DNA of 64,000 bases. It comes from Filimonas lacunae (GTDB taxonomy: Bacteria; Bacteroidota; Bacteroidia; Chitinophagales; Chitinophagaceae). The translations under genes and the position numbers were made by a program. The notes under the pieces are model-generated. The model searched no databases and was not told the origin of the DNA. It saw only the letters and a program-made list of their open reading frames with translations. The stretch is taken from assembly GCF_002355595.1 (NCBI RefSeq), contig NZ_AP017422.1, positions 7,196,823 through 7,260,822 on the forward strand. Direction: 5' to 3'. This document shows positions 41,470 to 49,921 of the stretch, piece by piece. The stretch's first letter is position 1. Each line of letters begins with the position of its first letter.

Positions 41470-42840
41470 TTATTTTAAAAGCCATTTTAATAACTTCAGC
41501 TTGCCTTTATAGGGCGGGTATTTTACTGAAGGGTCGGGCCATATAGCTGATGTAAGAATAGCTTTAGGCCGGGTAAAGATATCGAAACTGTATTTACCAT
41601 GATATTGCCCCATACCACTGGTGGCAACACCTCCAAACGGCAAATACGGGTTGCCCAGATGCATCAATGTGTTGTTGATGCAACCACCGCCAAATGCAAT
41701 GTTTTCTGTAAAGTAAGTTTGTGCTTCGCGGTTGCTGCTGAACACATATAGCGACAACGGGTTAGGGTGTTGCTGTATAAACGCCAGCGCTTCTTCGCGG
41801 TGCTGGTAAGTATATACCGGAAGCAATGGGCCAAATATCTCTTCCTGCATAACAGGGGCGGTAGTTGCAACATGGTCCAGTATAGTAGGTGCTATGTAAA
41901 GACTGTTCCTGTTGGTTTGGCCGCCGGTAACTATTTGCCCCTGTTTCAGGTATTCCTGTAAGGTGTCAAATCTTTTGGTGTTGATAATGCGACCATAGTC
42001 GTAGGATTGAAGCGGGTCAGTGCCATAATATTTTTGAATGGCGGCTGTCATTGCTTGTATCAATGCTTCTTTTTTAGACTGATGCACCAGCAGATAATCC
42101 GGTGCTACACAGGTTTGCCCGGCATTGGTAAACTTACCCCATACAATACGTGCAGCAGCGGTAGTGATATTAGCGGTTTCATCCACAATGCAAGGGCTTT
42201 TACCACCTAGCTCCAGCGTAACAGGAATTAATTGCGCTGCGGCTTGCTGTGCAACGGCTTTGCCTACTGGAATACTTCCAGTGAAAAAAATATGATGAAA
42301 GCGGAATTCCTGTAGCAATGAATGCACTACGGTACTGCCTTCTCCCTGCACTACACTTATAAACTCAGGTGCAAAATGAGCCTGTATCATATCTGCAATA
42401 ACAGCGGCTGTGTGCGGCGCCAGTTCAGAAGGTTTTAGTACAACACAATTACCACCTGCAATAGCGCCGGTCAATGGAATCATCATAAGGTTAAAAGGAT
42501 AATTCCAGGGAGCCACAATAAGGCATACGCCTAACGGGTCTTTGATCACTTTGCTTTTGCCGGGAAACAGGGCCAATGGTGTTGATACATGTGAAGGACG
42601 CATCCACTCTTCCAGGTGGTACAGGATATGTTTTATTTCTGCATAGCAAATGCCTATTTCTGTGGTGTAGGCTTCTTCGGGCGATTTATGCAGATCATTA
42701 TACAGGGCTTCTATAATGCGGGTTTCATATTCCTGTATGGCGTTGCGTAACTTTTTCAGCTGCTGAATTCTAAAGCTGTAACTACGCGTAGCACCATTGG
42801 TATAATGTTGCTGCATGGGCTGTAGAAAGGCATGTTGCAT
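41470..42840 (-). CDS. Aldehyde dehydrogenase, class 3-like
   Basis: This 456-residue NAD(P)-dependent enzyme oxidises aldehydes. The Rossmann loop IFFTGSIPVGKAVAQ, the catalytic glutamate in VTLELGGKSP and the nucleophile cysteine in NAGQTCVAPDY are all present. LIVAPWNYPFNLM is the class 3 signature. Its length and lack of N-terminal extension suit the fatty or aromatic aldehyde class. It lies nine bases upstream of the glutathione peroxidase on the same strand, so both may deal with lipid-peroxidation products. Confidence 0.93.
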   Translation of the reverse strand: MQHAFLQPMQQHYTNGATRSYSFRIQQLKKLRNAIQEYETRIIEALYNDLHKSPEEAYTTEIGICYAEIKHILYHLEEWMRPSHVSTPLALFPGKSKVIKDPLGVCLIVAPWNYPFNLMMIPLTGAIAGGNCVVLKPSELAPHTAAVIADMIQAHFAPEFISVVQGEGSTVVHSLLQEFRFHHIFFTGSIPVGKAVAQQAAAQLIPVTLELGGKSPCIVDETANITTAAARIVWGKFTNAGQTCVAPDYLLVHQSKKEALIQAMTAAIQKYYGTDPLQSYDYGRIINTKRFDTLQEYLKQGQIVTGGQTNRNSLYIAPTILDHVATTAPVMQEEIFGPLLPVYTYQHREEALAFIQQHPNPLSLYVFSSNREAQTYFTENIAFGGGCINNTLMHLGNPYLPFGGVATSGMGQYHGKYSFDIFTRPKAILTSAIWPDPSVKYPPYKGKLKLLKWLLK

Positions 42841-42871
42841 AAAAGTATTTATAGATACAAGTTACGCACCT

Positions 42872-42879
42872 TAATTTTG
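42872..42879 (+). promoter_or_regulatory. -7 box TAATTTTG for cytochrome c
   Basis: TAATTTTG matches TAnnTTTG, 21 bases before the TTG start of the cytochrome gene. No clear -33 element. Confidence 0.45.
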
Positions 42880-42900
42880 TGAAGGACAAACTATTTTACT

Positions 42901-43278
42901 TTGAAAAAGCAGTATTGGGCTTTGGCAATGATTGCAGTGGCAATGGTTGCCTGCGGACAACAGAGTGGACAAAATCAGGCACAGGCCAAACCTTTAAAAG
43001 ACAACAGCAGCAACCCCGATTATCAGAAAGGTATAGAGCTGGTTGCCAAAAATGACTGTTTAAGCTGTCATAAAATAGAAGATAAAATGCTGGGGCCATC
43101 TTACAGGCAGGTGGCTAATAAGTACGAAAACAATGAGGCCAATATTAAAATGCTGGCTAATAAAGTGATACAAGGCGGACAGGGTGTTTGGGGGCCGGTT
43201 CCTATGACTGCGCATCCACAACTGTCAGAAGCAGACGCGCAGCAAATGATTAAATACATTTTCCTGTTAAAGAACTAG
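42901..43278 (+). CDS. Class I cytochrome c, lipoprotein type
   Basis: This 125-residue electron carrier has an export signal with a lipobox (MKKQYWALAMIAVAMVAC), then a linker and a haem-binding CLSCHKIE (CxxCH). The axial methionine is in GGVWGPVPMTAHPQL-like context (GVWGPVPMTAHPQ), typical of the short c-type cytochromes. It is anchored by lipid and faces the periplasm. The start codon is TTG at 42901, which is unusual; there is no in-frame ATG upstream. It overlaps the end of dusB by four bases. Confidence 0.92.
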   Translation: MKKQYWALAMIAVAMVACGQQSGQNQAQAKPLKDNSSNPDYQKGIELVAKNDCLSCHKIEDKMLGPSYRQVANKYENNEANIKMLANKVIQGGQGVWGPVPMTAHPQLSEADAQQMIKYIFLLKN

Positions 43279-44309
43279 CATTCGCAGCCTTTTTCTTCCG
43301 GGAAGGTGGCCATTCGCCTTTCCGGAACAAAACCATCGTAACGTGTTACTATCTGTTGCAGTATCTCTTCAATTTCTGCTACTGATTTTACTGTTACCAG
43401 CTGGTTGCGGAATTCTTTAATATGCGGAAAGCCTTTAAGGTAGTTGGTATAATGCCTGCGCATTTCCAGTATGCCTACCACTTCTCCTTTCCATTCTACT
43501 GCTTTATGTAAATGCTTTTTAATAGCATCTGCACGTTGTTGTACAGTGGGCGCAGGTGCATGAGTGCCTGTGTTGAAGAAATGTTTTATTTCATTAAAAA
43601 TCCAGGGATAACCAATAGCAGCACGGCCAATCATAATGCCATCTATACCATAGCGGTTTTTATATTCCAGTGCTTTTTCGGGACTGTCAATATCGCCATT
43701 GCCGAAAATAGGGATCTGGATGCGTGGATTGTTCTTTACTTTACCTATTAAGGTCCAGTCGGCATGACCTTTATACATCTGCGAGCGTGTGCGGCCATGT
43801 ATAGAAAGTGCTTTAATGCCTACATCCTGCAGGCGTTCTGCTACCTCTTCTATATTAATAGAGCTTTCATCCCATCCCAGGCGGGTTTTTACTGTAACGG
43901 GTTTATCCGTTGCTTTTACCACAGCACTGGTAAGCCTTACCATTAAGTCAATATCTTTTAACACACCTGCCCCTGCCCCTTTGCTTACCACTTTTTTCAC
44001 CGGGCAACCAAAGTTAATATCCACCAGGTCGGGGTTGGTGGCACCTACAATGCGGGCGCTTAAAGCCATCGCTTCTTCATCACCTCCAAATATCTGGATG
44101 CCGATAGGACGTTCGTAATCGAATATGTCCAGTTTCTGTCTGCTTTTGATAGCATCCCGGATTAATCCTTCGCTGCTGATAAATTCAGTGTACATCAAAT
44201 CAGCGCCATTGTCTTTACAAACAGCACGAAACGGCGGGTCGCTTACATCTTCCATGGGCGCCAGCAGTAGCGGAAATTCCGGTAACGTTATCTCTCCAAT
44301 TCTCACCAT
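43275..44309 (-). CDS. dusB: tRNA-dihydrouridine synthase, DusB-type
   Basis: This FMN enzyme reduces uridine to dihydrouridine in tRNA. The TIM-barrel begins MVRIGEITLPE and PLLLAPMEDVSDPPFRAVC; the catalytic cysteine lies in NFGCPVKKV; SIHGRTRSQMYKG and GNGDI bind FMN and RNA. I use ATG 44309, because the 24 extra codons to 44381 would overlap the next gene and its promoter. Length from there is 344. It has a -7 box back-to-back with that of the CPBP gene, see 44342. The 3' end overlaps the cytochrome gene by four bases. Confidence 0.93.
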   Translation of the reverse strand: MVRIGEITLPEFPLLLAPMEDVSDPPFRAVCKDNGADLMYTEFISSEGLIRDAIKSRQKLDIFDYERPIGIQIFGGDEEAMALSARIVGATNPDLVDINFGCPVKKVVSKGAGAGVLKDIDLMVRLTSAVVKATDKPVTVKTRLGWDESSINIEEVAERLQDVGIKALSIHGRTRSQMYKGHADWTLIGKVKNNPRIQIPIFGNGDIDSPEKALEYKNRYGIDGIMIGRAAIGYPWIFNEIKHFFNTGTHAPAPTVQQRADAIKKHLHKAVEWKGEVVGILEMRRHYTNYLKGFPHIKEFRNQLVTVKSVAEIEEILQQIVTRYDGFVPERRMATFPEEKGCEC

Positions 44310-44333
44310 GTAATAAATACTACGGGTTACTCG

Positions 44334-44341
44334 TAAATTTG
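44334..44341 (+). promoter_or_regulatory. -7 box TAAATTTG for CPBP gene
   Basis: TAAATTTG matches TAnnTTTG; it directly abuts the box for dusB on the other strand (44342-44349). The ATG of the CPBP gene is at 44369. Confidence 0.5.
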
Positions 44342-44349
44342 CAAAATTA
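44342..44349 (-). promoter_or_regulatory. -7 box TAATTTTG for dusB
   Basis: On the minus strand this reads TAATTTTG, an exact match, 32 bases before the dusB ATG at 44309. Together with the adjacent box it makes the near-palindrome TAAATTTGCAAAATTA, so the two promoters occupy the same DNA. Confidence 0.5.
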
Positions 44350-44368
44350 CGATTCTTATATTTAAAGC

Positions 44369-45298
44369 ATGCGTCAAACACTTCGGAACAATTACCTGGC
44401 TCAGTTAGGTCTGTTACTTTTTATTTTCGGCACCAGTGCAATTGTACTAGCGCTTCTTATTCAGGTACTTATGTCGGCTTTACACCTGAGTCCTGATGCG
44501 CTCACCAGTTCTCCGGGCATAGCCAGGTTGTCGCAATGTATTGGCGCTTTTTTAACAATGGGACTTCCCTCACTCGTATTTGGCTATATAGTAAATAACC
44601 ATAAACCTGCCCAATATCTCCGTTTTACCCGCCGCATCAGTGGCAAACAGGTGTTTCTGGTAATTGTAATTGTGTTTGCTGCGGTTTTGTTAGGCGGTGC
44701 GCTGGCCAGAGTAAACCAACAGCTTCCAGTGCCGGCAAATTGGGCCCAAGCATTTAAAAAGCTGGAAGACAATTACAATAAAGATATTATGGTCATTGCA
44801 GGTATGCGCAACATACAGGACTATATTGTTTCCTTGTTACTGCTTGCTTTTTTACCTGCTATGATGGAGGAAATGTTGTTTAGAGGTTGTGTGCAGCAGG
44901 TGGCTGTTGGACTGGTGCGCAAGCCCTGGTTAGGTATATTGATTACAGGGGTGTTGTTCAGTGCTATTCATATTTCCTTTTACGGTTTTTTACCCCGCCT
45001 GATGCTGGGTATGGTACTGGGCTACCTGTATTATTATGGCAACAATATCTGGTTAAATATCTGGGCGCATTTTTTCAATAATGCCATGGCATTAACCAGT
45101 GTGTATTCGTTAAGCCGTTCCGGTAAACTAACGCCCGATTCGGTAAATGATTCTATGAATGACACTTTTCCTTTGTATATTGGATTACTGGGATTAATGG
45201 TGACCGTTTCTTTATTGATTCGTTTTAAAACGGAAAGTGAAAGGGTGGCACAATTATATCCTAATGATCAGGAACCATTTAATCATACGAACCCATGA
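44369..45298 (+). CDS. CPBP family intramembrane metalloprotease
   Basis: This 309-residue protein has seven or eight hydrophobic helices. The CPBP (Abi/Rce1-type) motifs are EEMLFRG (EExxxR, near 166), FSAIHISFYG (FxxxH, near 200) and WAHFFNNAMAL (HxxxN, near 233). These residues bind zinc and catalyse hydrolysis in the membrane; members process prenylated or peptide substrates, and some are linked to bacteriocin immunity. The next gene overlaps its end by four bases (ATGA). Substrate unknown. Confidence 0.9.
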   Translation: MRQTLRNNYLAQLGLLLFIFGTSAIVLALLIQVLMSALHLSPDALTSSPGIARLSQCIGAFLTMGLPSLVFGYIVNNHKPAQYLRFTRRISGKQVFLVIVIVFAAVLLGGALARVNQQLPVPANWAQAFKKLEDNYNKDIMVIAGMRNIQDYIVSLLLLAFLPAMMEEMLFRGCVQQVAVGLVRKPWLGILITGVLFSAIHISFYGFLPRLMLGMVLGYLYYYGNNIWLNIWAHFFNNAMALTSVYSLSRSGKLTPDSVNDSMNDTFPLYIGLLGLMVTVSLLIRFKTESERVAQLYPNDQEPFNHTNP

Positions 45299-45507
45299 CA
45301 CCTAATTCGTGGTTTTTATTATTACGTCTTTCCGATTACACACGTGCCAGCATTGTAAAAGGCTTGCTGGAAGAGAATCTGATACAAGTGCTGTTGCTGA
45401 ATAAGCAGGACAGTAGTTACCTCAATTTCGGAGAGATAGAAATATATGTACCCGTACATTTGAAAGATTTTGCTAATCAGCTACTCAATAAAGCATTGCT
45501 GAATTAA
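45295..45507 (+). CDS. DUF2007-like small protein
   Basis: This 70-residue cytoplasmic protein resembles DUF2007 proteins: a beta-alpha-beta unit with RASIVKGLLEENLIQVLLLN, where the family proposes a signal-transducing or metal-site role. The start ATG overlaps the stop codon of the CPBP gene (ATGA), so translation is coupled. Short length makes the assignment tentative, though the pairing with CPBP in Bacteroidota is plausible. Confidence 0.7.
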   Translation: MTPNSWFLLLRLSDYTRASIVKGLLEENLIQVLLLNKQDSSYLNFGEIEIYVPVHLKDFANQLLNKALLN

Positions 45508-45579
45508 GCAATGAGTTCTGCATAACGTATTACCTGTTCCCTGTTCGGGAAAAGCATCCTGTATATTTAAGCTGATAAT

Positions 45580-46884
45580 ATGGACGGTATGAGTGGATAT
45601 GATGTGATAGTAATTGGAGCCGGCGCGTCAGGACTGATGGCTGCCTTACAATTGGCGAAAGCCGGCAAAAAAGTGCAGGTACTGGAAGCCAGGGCGCGTT
45701 TGGGTGGTCGTATTTATACGACTACAGATGCCGGTGGAAATGGACAGCTAGAACTAGGTGCTGAGTTTATACATGGCAATTTACCCGAAACACAACAATT
45801 GCTAAAGGAAGCTGGCTTAACTTATCATGAAGTAGCCGGTGAAATGTGGCGAATGGAGAAAGGGGCATTGGTGAAGAGTGAAATGTTTATACCCGACTGG
45901 CCTTTGCTGGTAAAGCAACTAGAATTACTACAAGAAGACATTACACTGGAAAGCTTTTTACAACAATATTTTCCCGGAGAAAGATATTCAGGTCTACGTA
46001 AGGCGGTAGAAAATTATGCTGCCGGTTACGATAATGCCGATGCTTCCAATGCCAGTGTTTTTGCATTACGTAAAGAATGGTTGCAGGAAGAAGATGCACC
46101 ACAATACAGAATTGATAAGGGCTATGGAAGTATGATTGCTTTTATGGCAGAAAATATTACTGCCCTGGGCTCGCAGATCATTGTAAATGCACTGGTAAAA
46201 GAAATTCACTGGCAACCGGGAAAAGTAACCGTGCATACAGAAGAAGGTAGTTATTACATAGCGAACAAAATAGTAATAGCATTACCGTTGGGTGTGTTGC
46301 AGGCGAATGCAAAACAAGAAGCGGCGGTTGCCTTTATGCCTGTTATTGATAAGCTGGAGCAGGCTTTTCACCAGGTGGGCATGGGCGCTGTAATAAAAAT
46401 TCTGATAGAGTTTGCTCCTGCTTTTTATCAGCAACTATTGCAGGAAAAAGGATTGCAGCATATGCAATTTCTTTTTTCAGAAGAGTTGATAGATACCTGG
46501 TGGACACAGGTGCCGCAACAACAGCCTGTGTTTACCGGTTGGTTAGGTGGGTTTAAAGCTAAAAAACACTTACATGCATCTTCCGAAACATTGTTACAAA
46601 TGGCTTTGCAATCGCTGGCCACTATATTGCAGACAGAGGTAGCTGTTTTGCAACAGCATGTAACTGCCAGCAAGGTTGCCAACTGGACGGAAGATACTTT
46701 TACACTGGGCTCCTACTCTTATGCTACGGTAGAAACTCCTGCTGCTCTTCCATTGATAGAGCAGGGCCTTGCAGATACTTTATACTTTGCAGGCGAAGCA
46801 TTTTACCAGGGCTCTTACACAGGCACGGTAGAAGCAGCGTTAGTGAGTGGTAAGCAGGCTGCTTTAAAGGCTTTACAGGCATAA
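45580..46884 (+). CDS. Flavin-containing amine oxidase
   Basis: This 434-residue FAD enzyme has an N-terminal dinucleotide fold VIVIGAGASGLMAALQLAKAGK with VLEARARLGGRIYT, the amine oxidase opening. The C-terminal FAD contact TLYFAGEAFYQGSYTGTVEAAL is also typical. It probably oxidises a primary or secondary amine, or acts as a related desaturase. It is preceded by the DUF2007-like gene but not obviously in the same operon. The substrate is unknown. Confidence 0.9.
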   Translation: MDGMSGYDVIVIGAGASGLMAALQLAKAGKKVQVLEARARLGGRIYTTTDAGGNGQLELGAEFIHGNLPETQQLLKEAGLTYHEVAGEMWRMEKGALVKSEMFIPDWPLLVKQLELLQEDITLESFLQQYFPGERYSGLRKAVENYAAGYDNADASNASVFALRKEWLQEEDAPQYRIDKGYGSMIAFMAENITALGSQIIVNALVKEIHWQPGKVTVHTEEGSYYIANKIVIALPLGVLQANAKQEAAVAFMPVIDKLEQAFHQVGMGAVIKILIEFAPAFYQQLLQEKGLQHMQFLFSEELIDTWWTQVPQQQPVFTGWLGGFKAKKHLHASSETLLQMALQSLATILQTEVAVLQQHVTASKVANWTEDTFTLGSYSYATVETPAALPLIEQGLADTLYFAGEAFYQGSYTGTVEAALVSGKQAALKALQA

Positions 46885-47130
46885 TGATGTAGACTTCTTT
46901 CAGCATTTAGCCACAAAATATGTTTCCTTCTTTTCCCGTTTAAGAGCAATTAACATTTGTGGTAAACCATGGCACGAAGTTTTTATGGGTATAGACAACG
47001 GAATGGTGATTTCCTGCTAAACATTCTTTTCTGTGAGGAGAAAAGAAAATTAAAAGGAATAAGCATTCATAAAAAGGTGTATTCCAAAAGGGATGCACCT
47101 TTATTGTTTCACCTGTTAAATGGAAAATCT
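46885..47130. other. Leader region of the stress flavoprotein
   Basis: This 246-base stretch is best read as untranslated. A frame opens from 46969, but its product has no resemblance to the family and would include a hairpin. The region carries the 13-base-pair hairpin described at 47073. Confidence 0.45.
47073..47102 (+). promoter_or_regulatory. 13-bp hairpin in a leader
   Basis: Bases 47073-47085 pair with 47090-47102 around an AAAA loop, with two G-U pairs; the core is GGTGTATTCC/GGGATGCACC. It ends 28 bases before the ATG at 47131 and is followed by a T-rich stretch, so it may act as an attenuator or a 5' stabilising element. Confidence 0.55.
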
Positions 47131-47658
47131 ATGAGCAACATTCAAAACCTAACCAGTGAAGAGGCTGTAGAAAAATTAAAAGCCCTGGCTAAAAGTGCAG
47201 ACATATGTTTGTTTACTACTGCATTAACTGTGTTACCTCTTTCTACGCGTCCAATGAGCGTAAGCCAGGTAGATGAATTTGGTAACCTTTGGTTTTTAAG
47301 TAACAAGAGCAGCGATAAAAACCTGCATATTAAAAACGACAAGCGTGTGCAACTGTTCTTTTCCAATACTTCCAAAGCAGAGTTTTTAAGTGTGTATGGT
47401 GATGCCACTGTGTTTGATCACAATCGCGCAAAAGCAGAAGAGCTATGGAATGCAGTTGATAAAGTTTGGTTTCCGGGCGGGTTGGATGATCCGGAATTAA
47501 CGGTGATTTGCGTAGCGCCACAGGAAGCTTATTACTGGGACACTAAACATAACAAGGCCATCACCTTTTTTAATATCCTGGCAAAAGCTGTAACAGGTGG
47601 TAATGGAGATGAAGAAGGTGTTCAGGGCCATATCAGCGTTCAGGGAGCATCGATATAG
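47131..47658 (+). CDS. Pyridoxamine 5'-phosphate oxidase-like (general stress protein 26 type)
   Basis: This 175-residue split-barrel flavoprotein carries the pattern ADICLFTTALTVLPLSTRPM, the LWFLSNKSSDKNLHIKNDKRV strand pair and LSVYGDATVFDHN, as in general stress protein 26. Such proteins bind FMN or related cofactors and often act in stress. The start ATG 47131 (MSNIQNLTSEEAVE) is preferred; a longer frame back to 46969 lacks family similarity and spans a hairpin. The role here is inferred. Confidence 0.83.
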   Translation: MSNIQNLTSEEAVEKLKALAKSADICLFTTALTVLPLSTRPMSVSQVDEFGNLWFLSNKSSDKNLHIKNDKRVQLFFSNTSKAEFLSVYGDATVFDHNRAKAEELWNAVDKVWFPGGLDDPELTVICVAPQEAYYWDTKHNKAITFFNILAKAVTGGNGDEEGVQGHISVQGASI

Positions 47659-47720
47659 GAAGGTTGACGGCAGAATGCTTTTTTATACGACCTTTGAACC
47701 TCATCAATTTTACCTTTCGC

Positions 47721-48599
47721 ATGGCTTTTAACGTGCAGACCTTTAAAACAAGGGCATTAACAGCAGTAGTGTTTGCTGTAGTAATGCTGGCTGGTCTATT
47801 CCTGAATCAATGGTCGTTTTTTATTCTATTTTCCATTATCCATGTGGGCTGCTGGCTCGAATATCAAAAATTATTAGGGTTGATTGATGCTGATTATCAG
47901 CAGATCAACCCTTTTCATAAGTATGGCGTTATATTGTTGGGCTGGGGATTTATGTTATGGATGGCGAGTGCGCAATGGCAAATTGGTAGCATAACGTTAC
48001 ATGAAGGGGGCTGGTGGCTTTTGCTTATTATGGCAATAGTACTGCCTATTACAGAAGTATTGTTTAGCAAGCAGTTTCAGTTAAAAAACATTGGCTACTC
48101 TTTATTGGGGCTGGCATACGTTTCTTTAAGCTGGGGCTTTATGATAGATCTGTACAGTATGGGGGCTTCTTACGCTGGAGTACTATCAGGTGCTAATATC
48201 GGCTGGCTTTTCCCGGTGATTTTAATCGCTTCTATCTGGATTAACGATACCATGGCTTACATCGTGGGTTCTTTTATAGGTAAAACTCCTTTTTCATCCA
48301 TTTCACCCAAGAAAACCTGGGAGGGTACTATTGGTGGGGCTATCCTGGCGGTTGCTACCGTTACATTAGTGGGTTATTTTGTAGCCAATTTAAGGGATGT
48401 GCAGTCTTTACTGGTGATTTCGGGTATAGCTGCTGTAATAGGTACGGCCGGAGATTTACTGGAAAGTAAGTTGAAAAGGATGGCAGGTGTAAAAGATAGC
48501 GGCAGTTTTATGCCGGGCCATGGCGGTTTTTTAGACCGTTTTGACTCGCTGTTGCTGGCTACGCCTTTCGTGTGGCTGTATTTAAAACTGTTTCTATAG
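47721..48599 (+). CDS. cdsA: Phosphatidate cytidylyltransferase
   Basis: This membrane enzyme makes CDP-diacylglycerol, the precursor of all bacterial phospholipids. The 292 residues form about eight helices and end with the signature SPKKTWEGTIGGAI and, near the C-terminus, GDLLESKLKRMAGVKDSG followed by MPGHGGFLDRFDS. I use ATG 47721; the frame could extend to a TTG at 47664. It is 47 bases upstream of psd, so phospholipid genes are paired. Confidence 0.94.
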   Translation: MAFNVQTFKTRALTAVVFAVVMLAGLFLNQWSFFILFSIIHVGCWLEYQKLLGLIDADYQQINPFHKYGVILLGWGFMLWMASAQWQIGSITLHEGGWWLLLIMAIVLPITEVLFSKQFQLKNIGYSLLGLAYVSLSWGFMIDLYSMGASYAGVLSGANIGWLFPVILIASIWINDTMAYIVGSFIGKTPFSSISPKKTWEGTIGGAILAVATVTLVGYFVANLRDVQSLLVISGIAAVIGTAGDLLESKLKRMAGVKDSGSFMPGHGGFLDRFDSLLLATPFVWLYLKLFL

Positions 48600-48621
48600 T
48601 TTAAAATGTAGTGTCAAACCA

Positions 48622-48629
48622 TATCTTTG
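48622..48629 (+). promoter_or_regulatory. -7 box TATCTTTG upstream of psd
   Basis: TATCTTTG matches TAnnTTTG and lies 17 bases before the psd ATG, inside the short gap after cdsA. It would allow psd to be transcribed apart from cdsA. Confidence 0.4.
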
Positions 48630-48646
48630 TCGTTCAAATTTTTAGC

Positions 48647-49306
48647 ATGACTATTCACAGAGAAGGATATAAGTCCATTGGTATTGCAGCGCTTATCTTC
48701 GGCGTCATCAATATTTTATCCTTTACTTTTTTAAGTTTTTCGTATTTCTGGCTTGCAGCCCTCATTTTCTTTGTTACCCTTTTTCTGGTATTATTTATCA
48801 TTTCCTTTTTCCGTATTCCGGCGCGTCAGCTCACGGTAGGTGAAAACAAAATCATTTGCCCTGCTGATGGCAAAGTGGTAGTAATTGAAGAGATCACTGA
48901 CGAAGAATATTTCAAAGACAAACGTATCCAGGTGAGTATTTTCATGAGCCCTGCTAATGTGCACGTGAACAGAAATGCCATGAGTGGAACGGTGAAGTAC
49001 AGCCAATACCATCCCGGTAAATACCTGGTAGCATGGCACCCTAAGTCTTCTACGGAAAATGAAAGACATAGTGTGGTACTGGAAAATGATAAAGGCACTA
49101 TCCTGGTAAAACAAATTGCCGGAGCTTTGGCCAAGCGTATTTGTAACTACTTGGCTCCTGGCCAGACTGTTAAACAGAACGAAGAAATGGGTTTTATTAA
49201 GTTCGGTAGTCGTGTAGACGTGTTATTACCCGTTGGAACTGAGATTAATGTAAACCTGAACCAGAAAGTACAGGGCGGCGTTACCGTACTGGCTACCTGG
49301 AAGTAA
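48647..49306 (+). CDS. psd: Phosphatidylserine decarboxylase, short form
   Basis: This enzyme makes phosphatidylethanolamine from phosphatidylserine. The 219-residue protein has two N-terminal hydrophobic helices (about 13-30 and 33-55) and a catalytic domain that starts with NKIICPADGKVVVIEEI; the self-cleavage site is GS in FIKFGSRVDVLLP, which generates the pyruvoyl group. The short archaeal-type length is common in Bacteroidota. I use ATG 48647; the frame can extend to GTG 48611. It follows cdsA by 47 bases. Confidence 0.93.
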   Translation: MTIHREGYKSIGIAALIFGVINILSFTFLSFSYFWLAALIFFVTLFLVLFIISFFRIPARQLTVGENKIICPADGKVVVIEEITDEEYFKDKRIQVSIFMSPANVHVNRNAMSGTVKYSQYHPGKYLVAWHPKSSTENERHSVVLENDKGTILVKQIAGALAKRICNYLAPGQTVKQNEEMGFIKFGSRVDVLLPVGTEINVNLNQKVQGGVTVLATWK

Positions 49307-49346
49307 AAAGAACAACGTTTTCGAACATATATACAACATTCTTTAT

Positions 49347-49382
49347 GTCCCGCAGTTTAAAAAGGCTGCGGGGCTTTTTTTT
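49347..49382 (+). terminator. Terminator after psd
   Basis: GTCCCGCAG pairs with CTGCGGGGC (49347-49355 with 49366-49374) around a 10-base loop and ends in eight T. It closes the cdsA-psd unit. Confidence 0.9.
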
Positions 49383-49439
49383 GCCTGCCGTTCATCCCAA
49401 TTGAGTACTTATTAACACTATGTTGATGGAAGAATAAAG

Positions 49440-49447
49440 TATTTTTG
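49440..49447 (+). promoter_or_regulatory. -7 box TATTTTTG for the secreted-protein gene
   Basis: TATTTTTG matches TAnnTTTG, 42 bases before the ATG at 49490. It probably drives the three-gene unit that includes lpoB. Confidence 0.45.
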
Positions 49448-49489
49448 TAGAGGAAATGTTATCAAATAACATCTAATACACATACTGTT

Positions 49490-49873
49490 ATGAAAAAGTT
49501 TTTTACCCTAATCGTGCTTTTTTTTACAGGCCTTATAGTGTCGCATGCACAAACAACAGTGCCTGATCAAAACCCTAACTACCTCGAAAGCCAGGAGAAG
49601 TATACATGGCACAAAGACTCTCTGCTGGCAGGTTCTAACACCACCATTCAGCAAACATATAAAGCATACGACTTTTACCAGGCAAGACTGGAACGCCGTG
49701 CGCAGCGCAGGGAAAGAAGATATAACGTGAATTTGACACGTGCACAATATGGAGGCTATTATCCTTCGTATGGGTATAGTAACTATGGTTACAACTCATG
49801 GAACAATGGCTATTACAATTCTTTCATTCCCAGCATTGGTTTCCGTTCCGGTAACTGGCGGTTTGGCTGGTAA
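49490..49873 (+). CDS. Small secreted protein, tyrosine- and glycine-rich
   Basis: This 127-residue protein has a signal peptide (MKKFFTLIVLFFTGLIVSHA) and a mature part with a basic helix (RLERRAQRRERRYNV) and a tail rich in tyrosine, glycine and asparagine (GGYYPSYGYSNYGYNS). No family comes to mind. It heads a run of three co-directional genes with lpoB (48 bases downstream) and the COG3014 gene, so it may be a small envelope component of the same machinery. Function unknown. Confidence 0.7.
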   Translation: MKKFFTLIVLFFTGLIVSHAQTTVPDQNPNYLESQEKYTWHKDSLLAGSNTTIQQTYKAYDFYQARLERRAQRRERRYNVNLTRAQYGGYYPSYGYSNYGYNSWNNGYYNSFIPSIGFRSGNWRFGW

Positions 49874-49921
49874 CCGTTTAAGCATTTATAAAACGCCACT
49901 CTTCAAATACAATTATACAAG

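Noticed and set aside
44310-44381. N-terminal extension of dusB to 44381
   Set aside because: It would overlap the CPBP gene start and both promoter boxes, and the extra 24 residues have no resemblance to the family.
45295-45507. Toxin-antitoxin or immunity pair of the CPBP and small gene
   Set aside because: The small protein looks like DUF2007, and nothing around it suggests a bacteriocin or toxin.
46969-47130. N-terminal extension of the stress flavoprotein to 46969
   Set aside because: The added 54 residues show no family similarity and contain a stable hairpin; ATG 47131 opens the conserved part.
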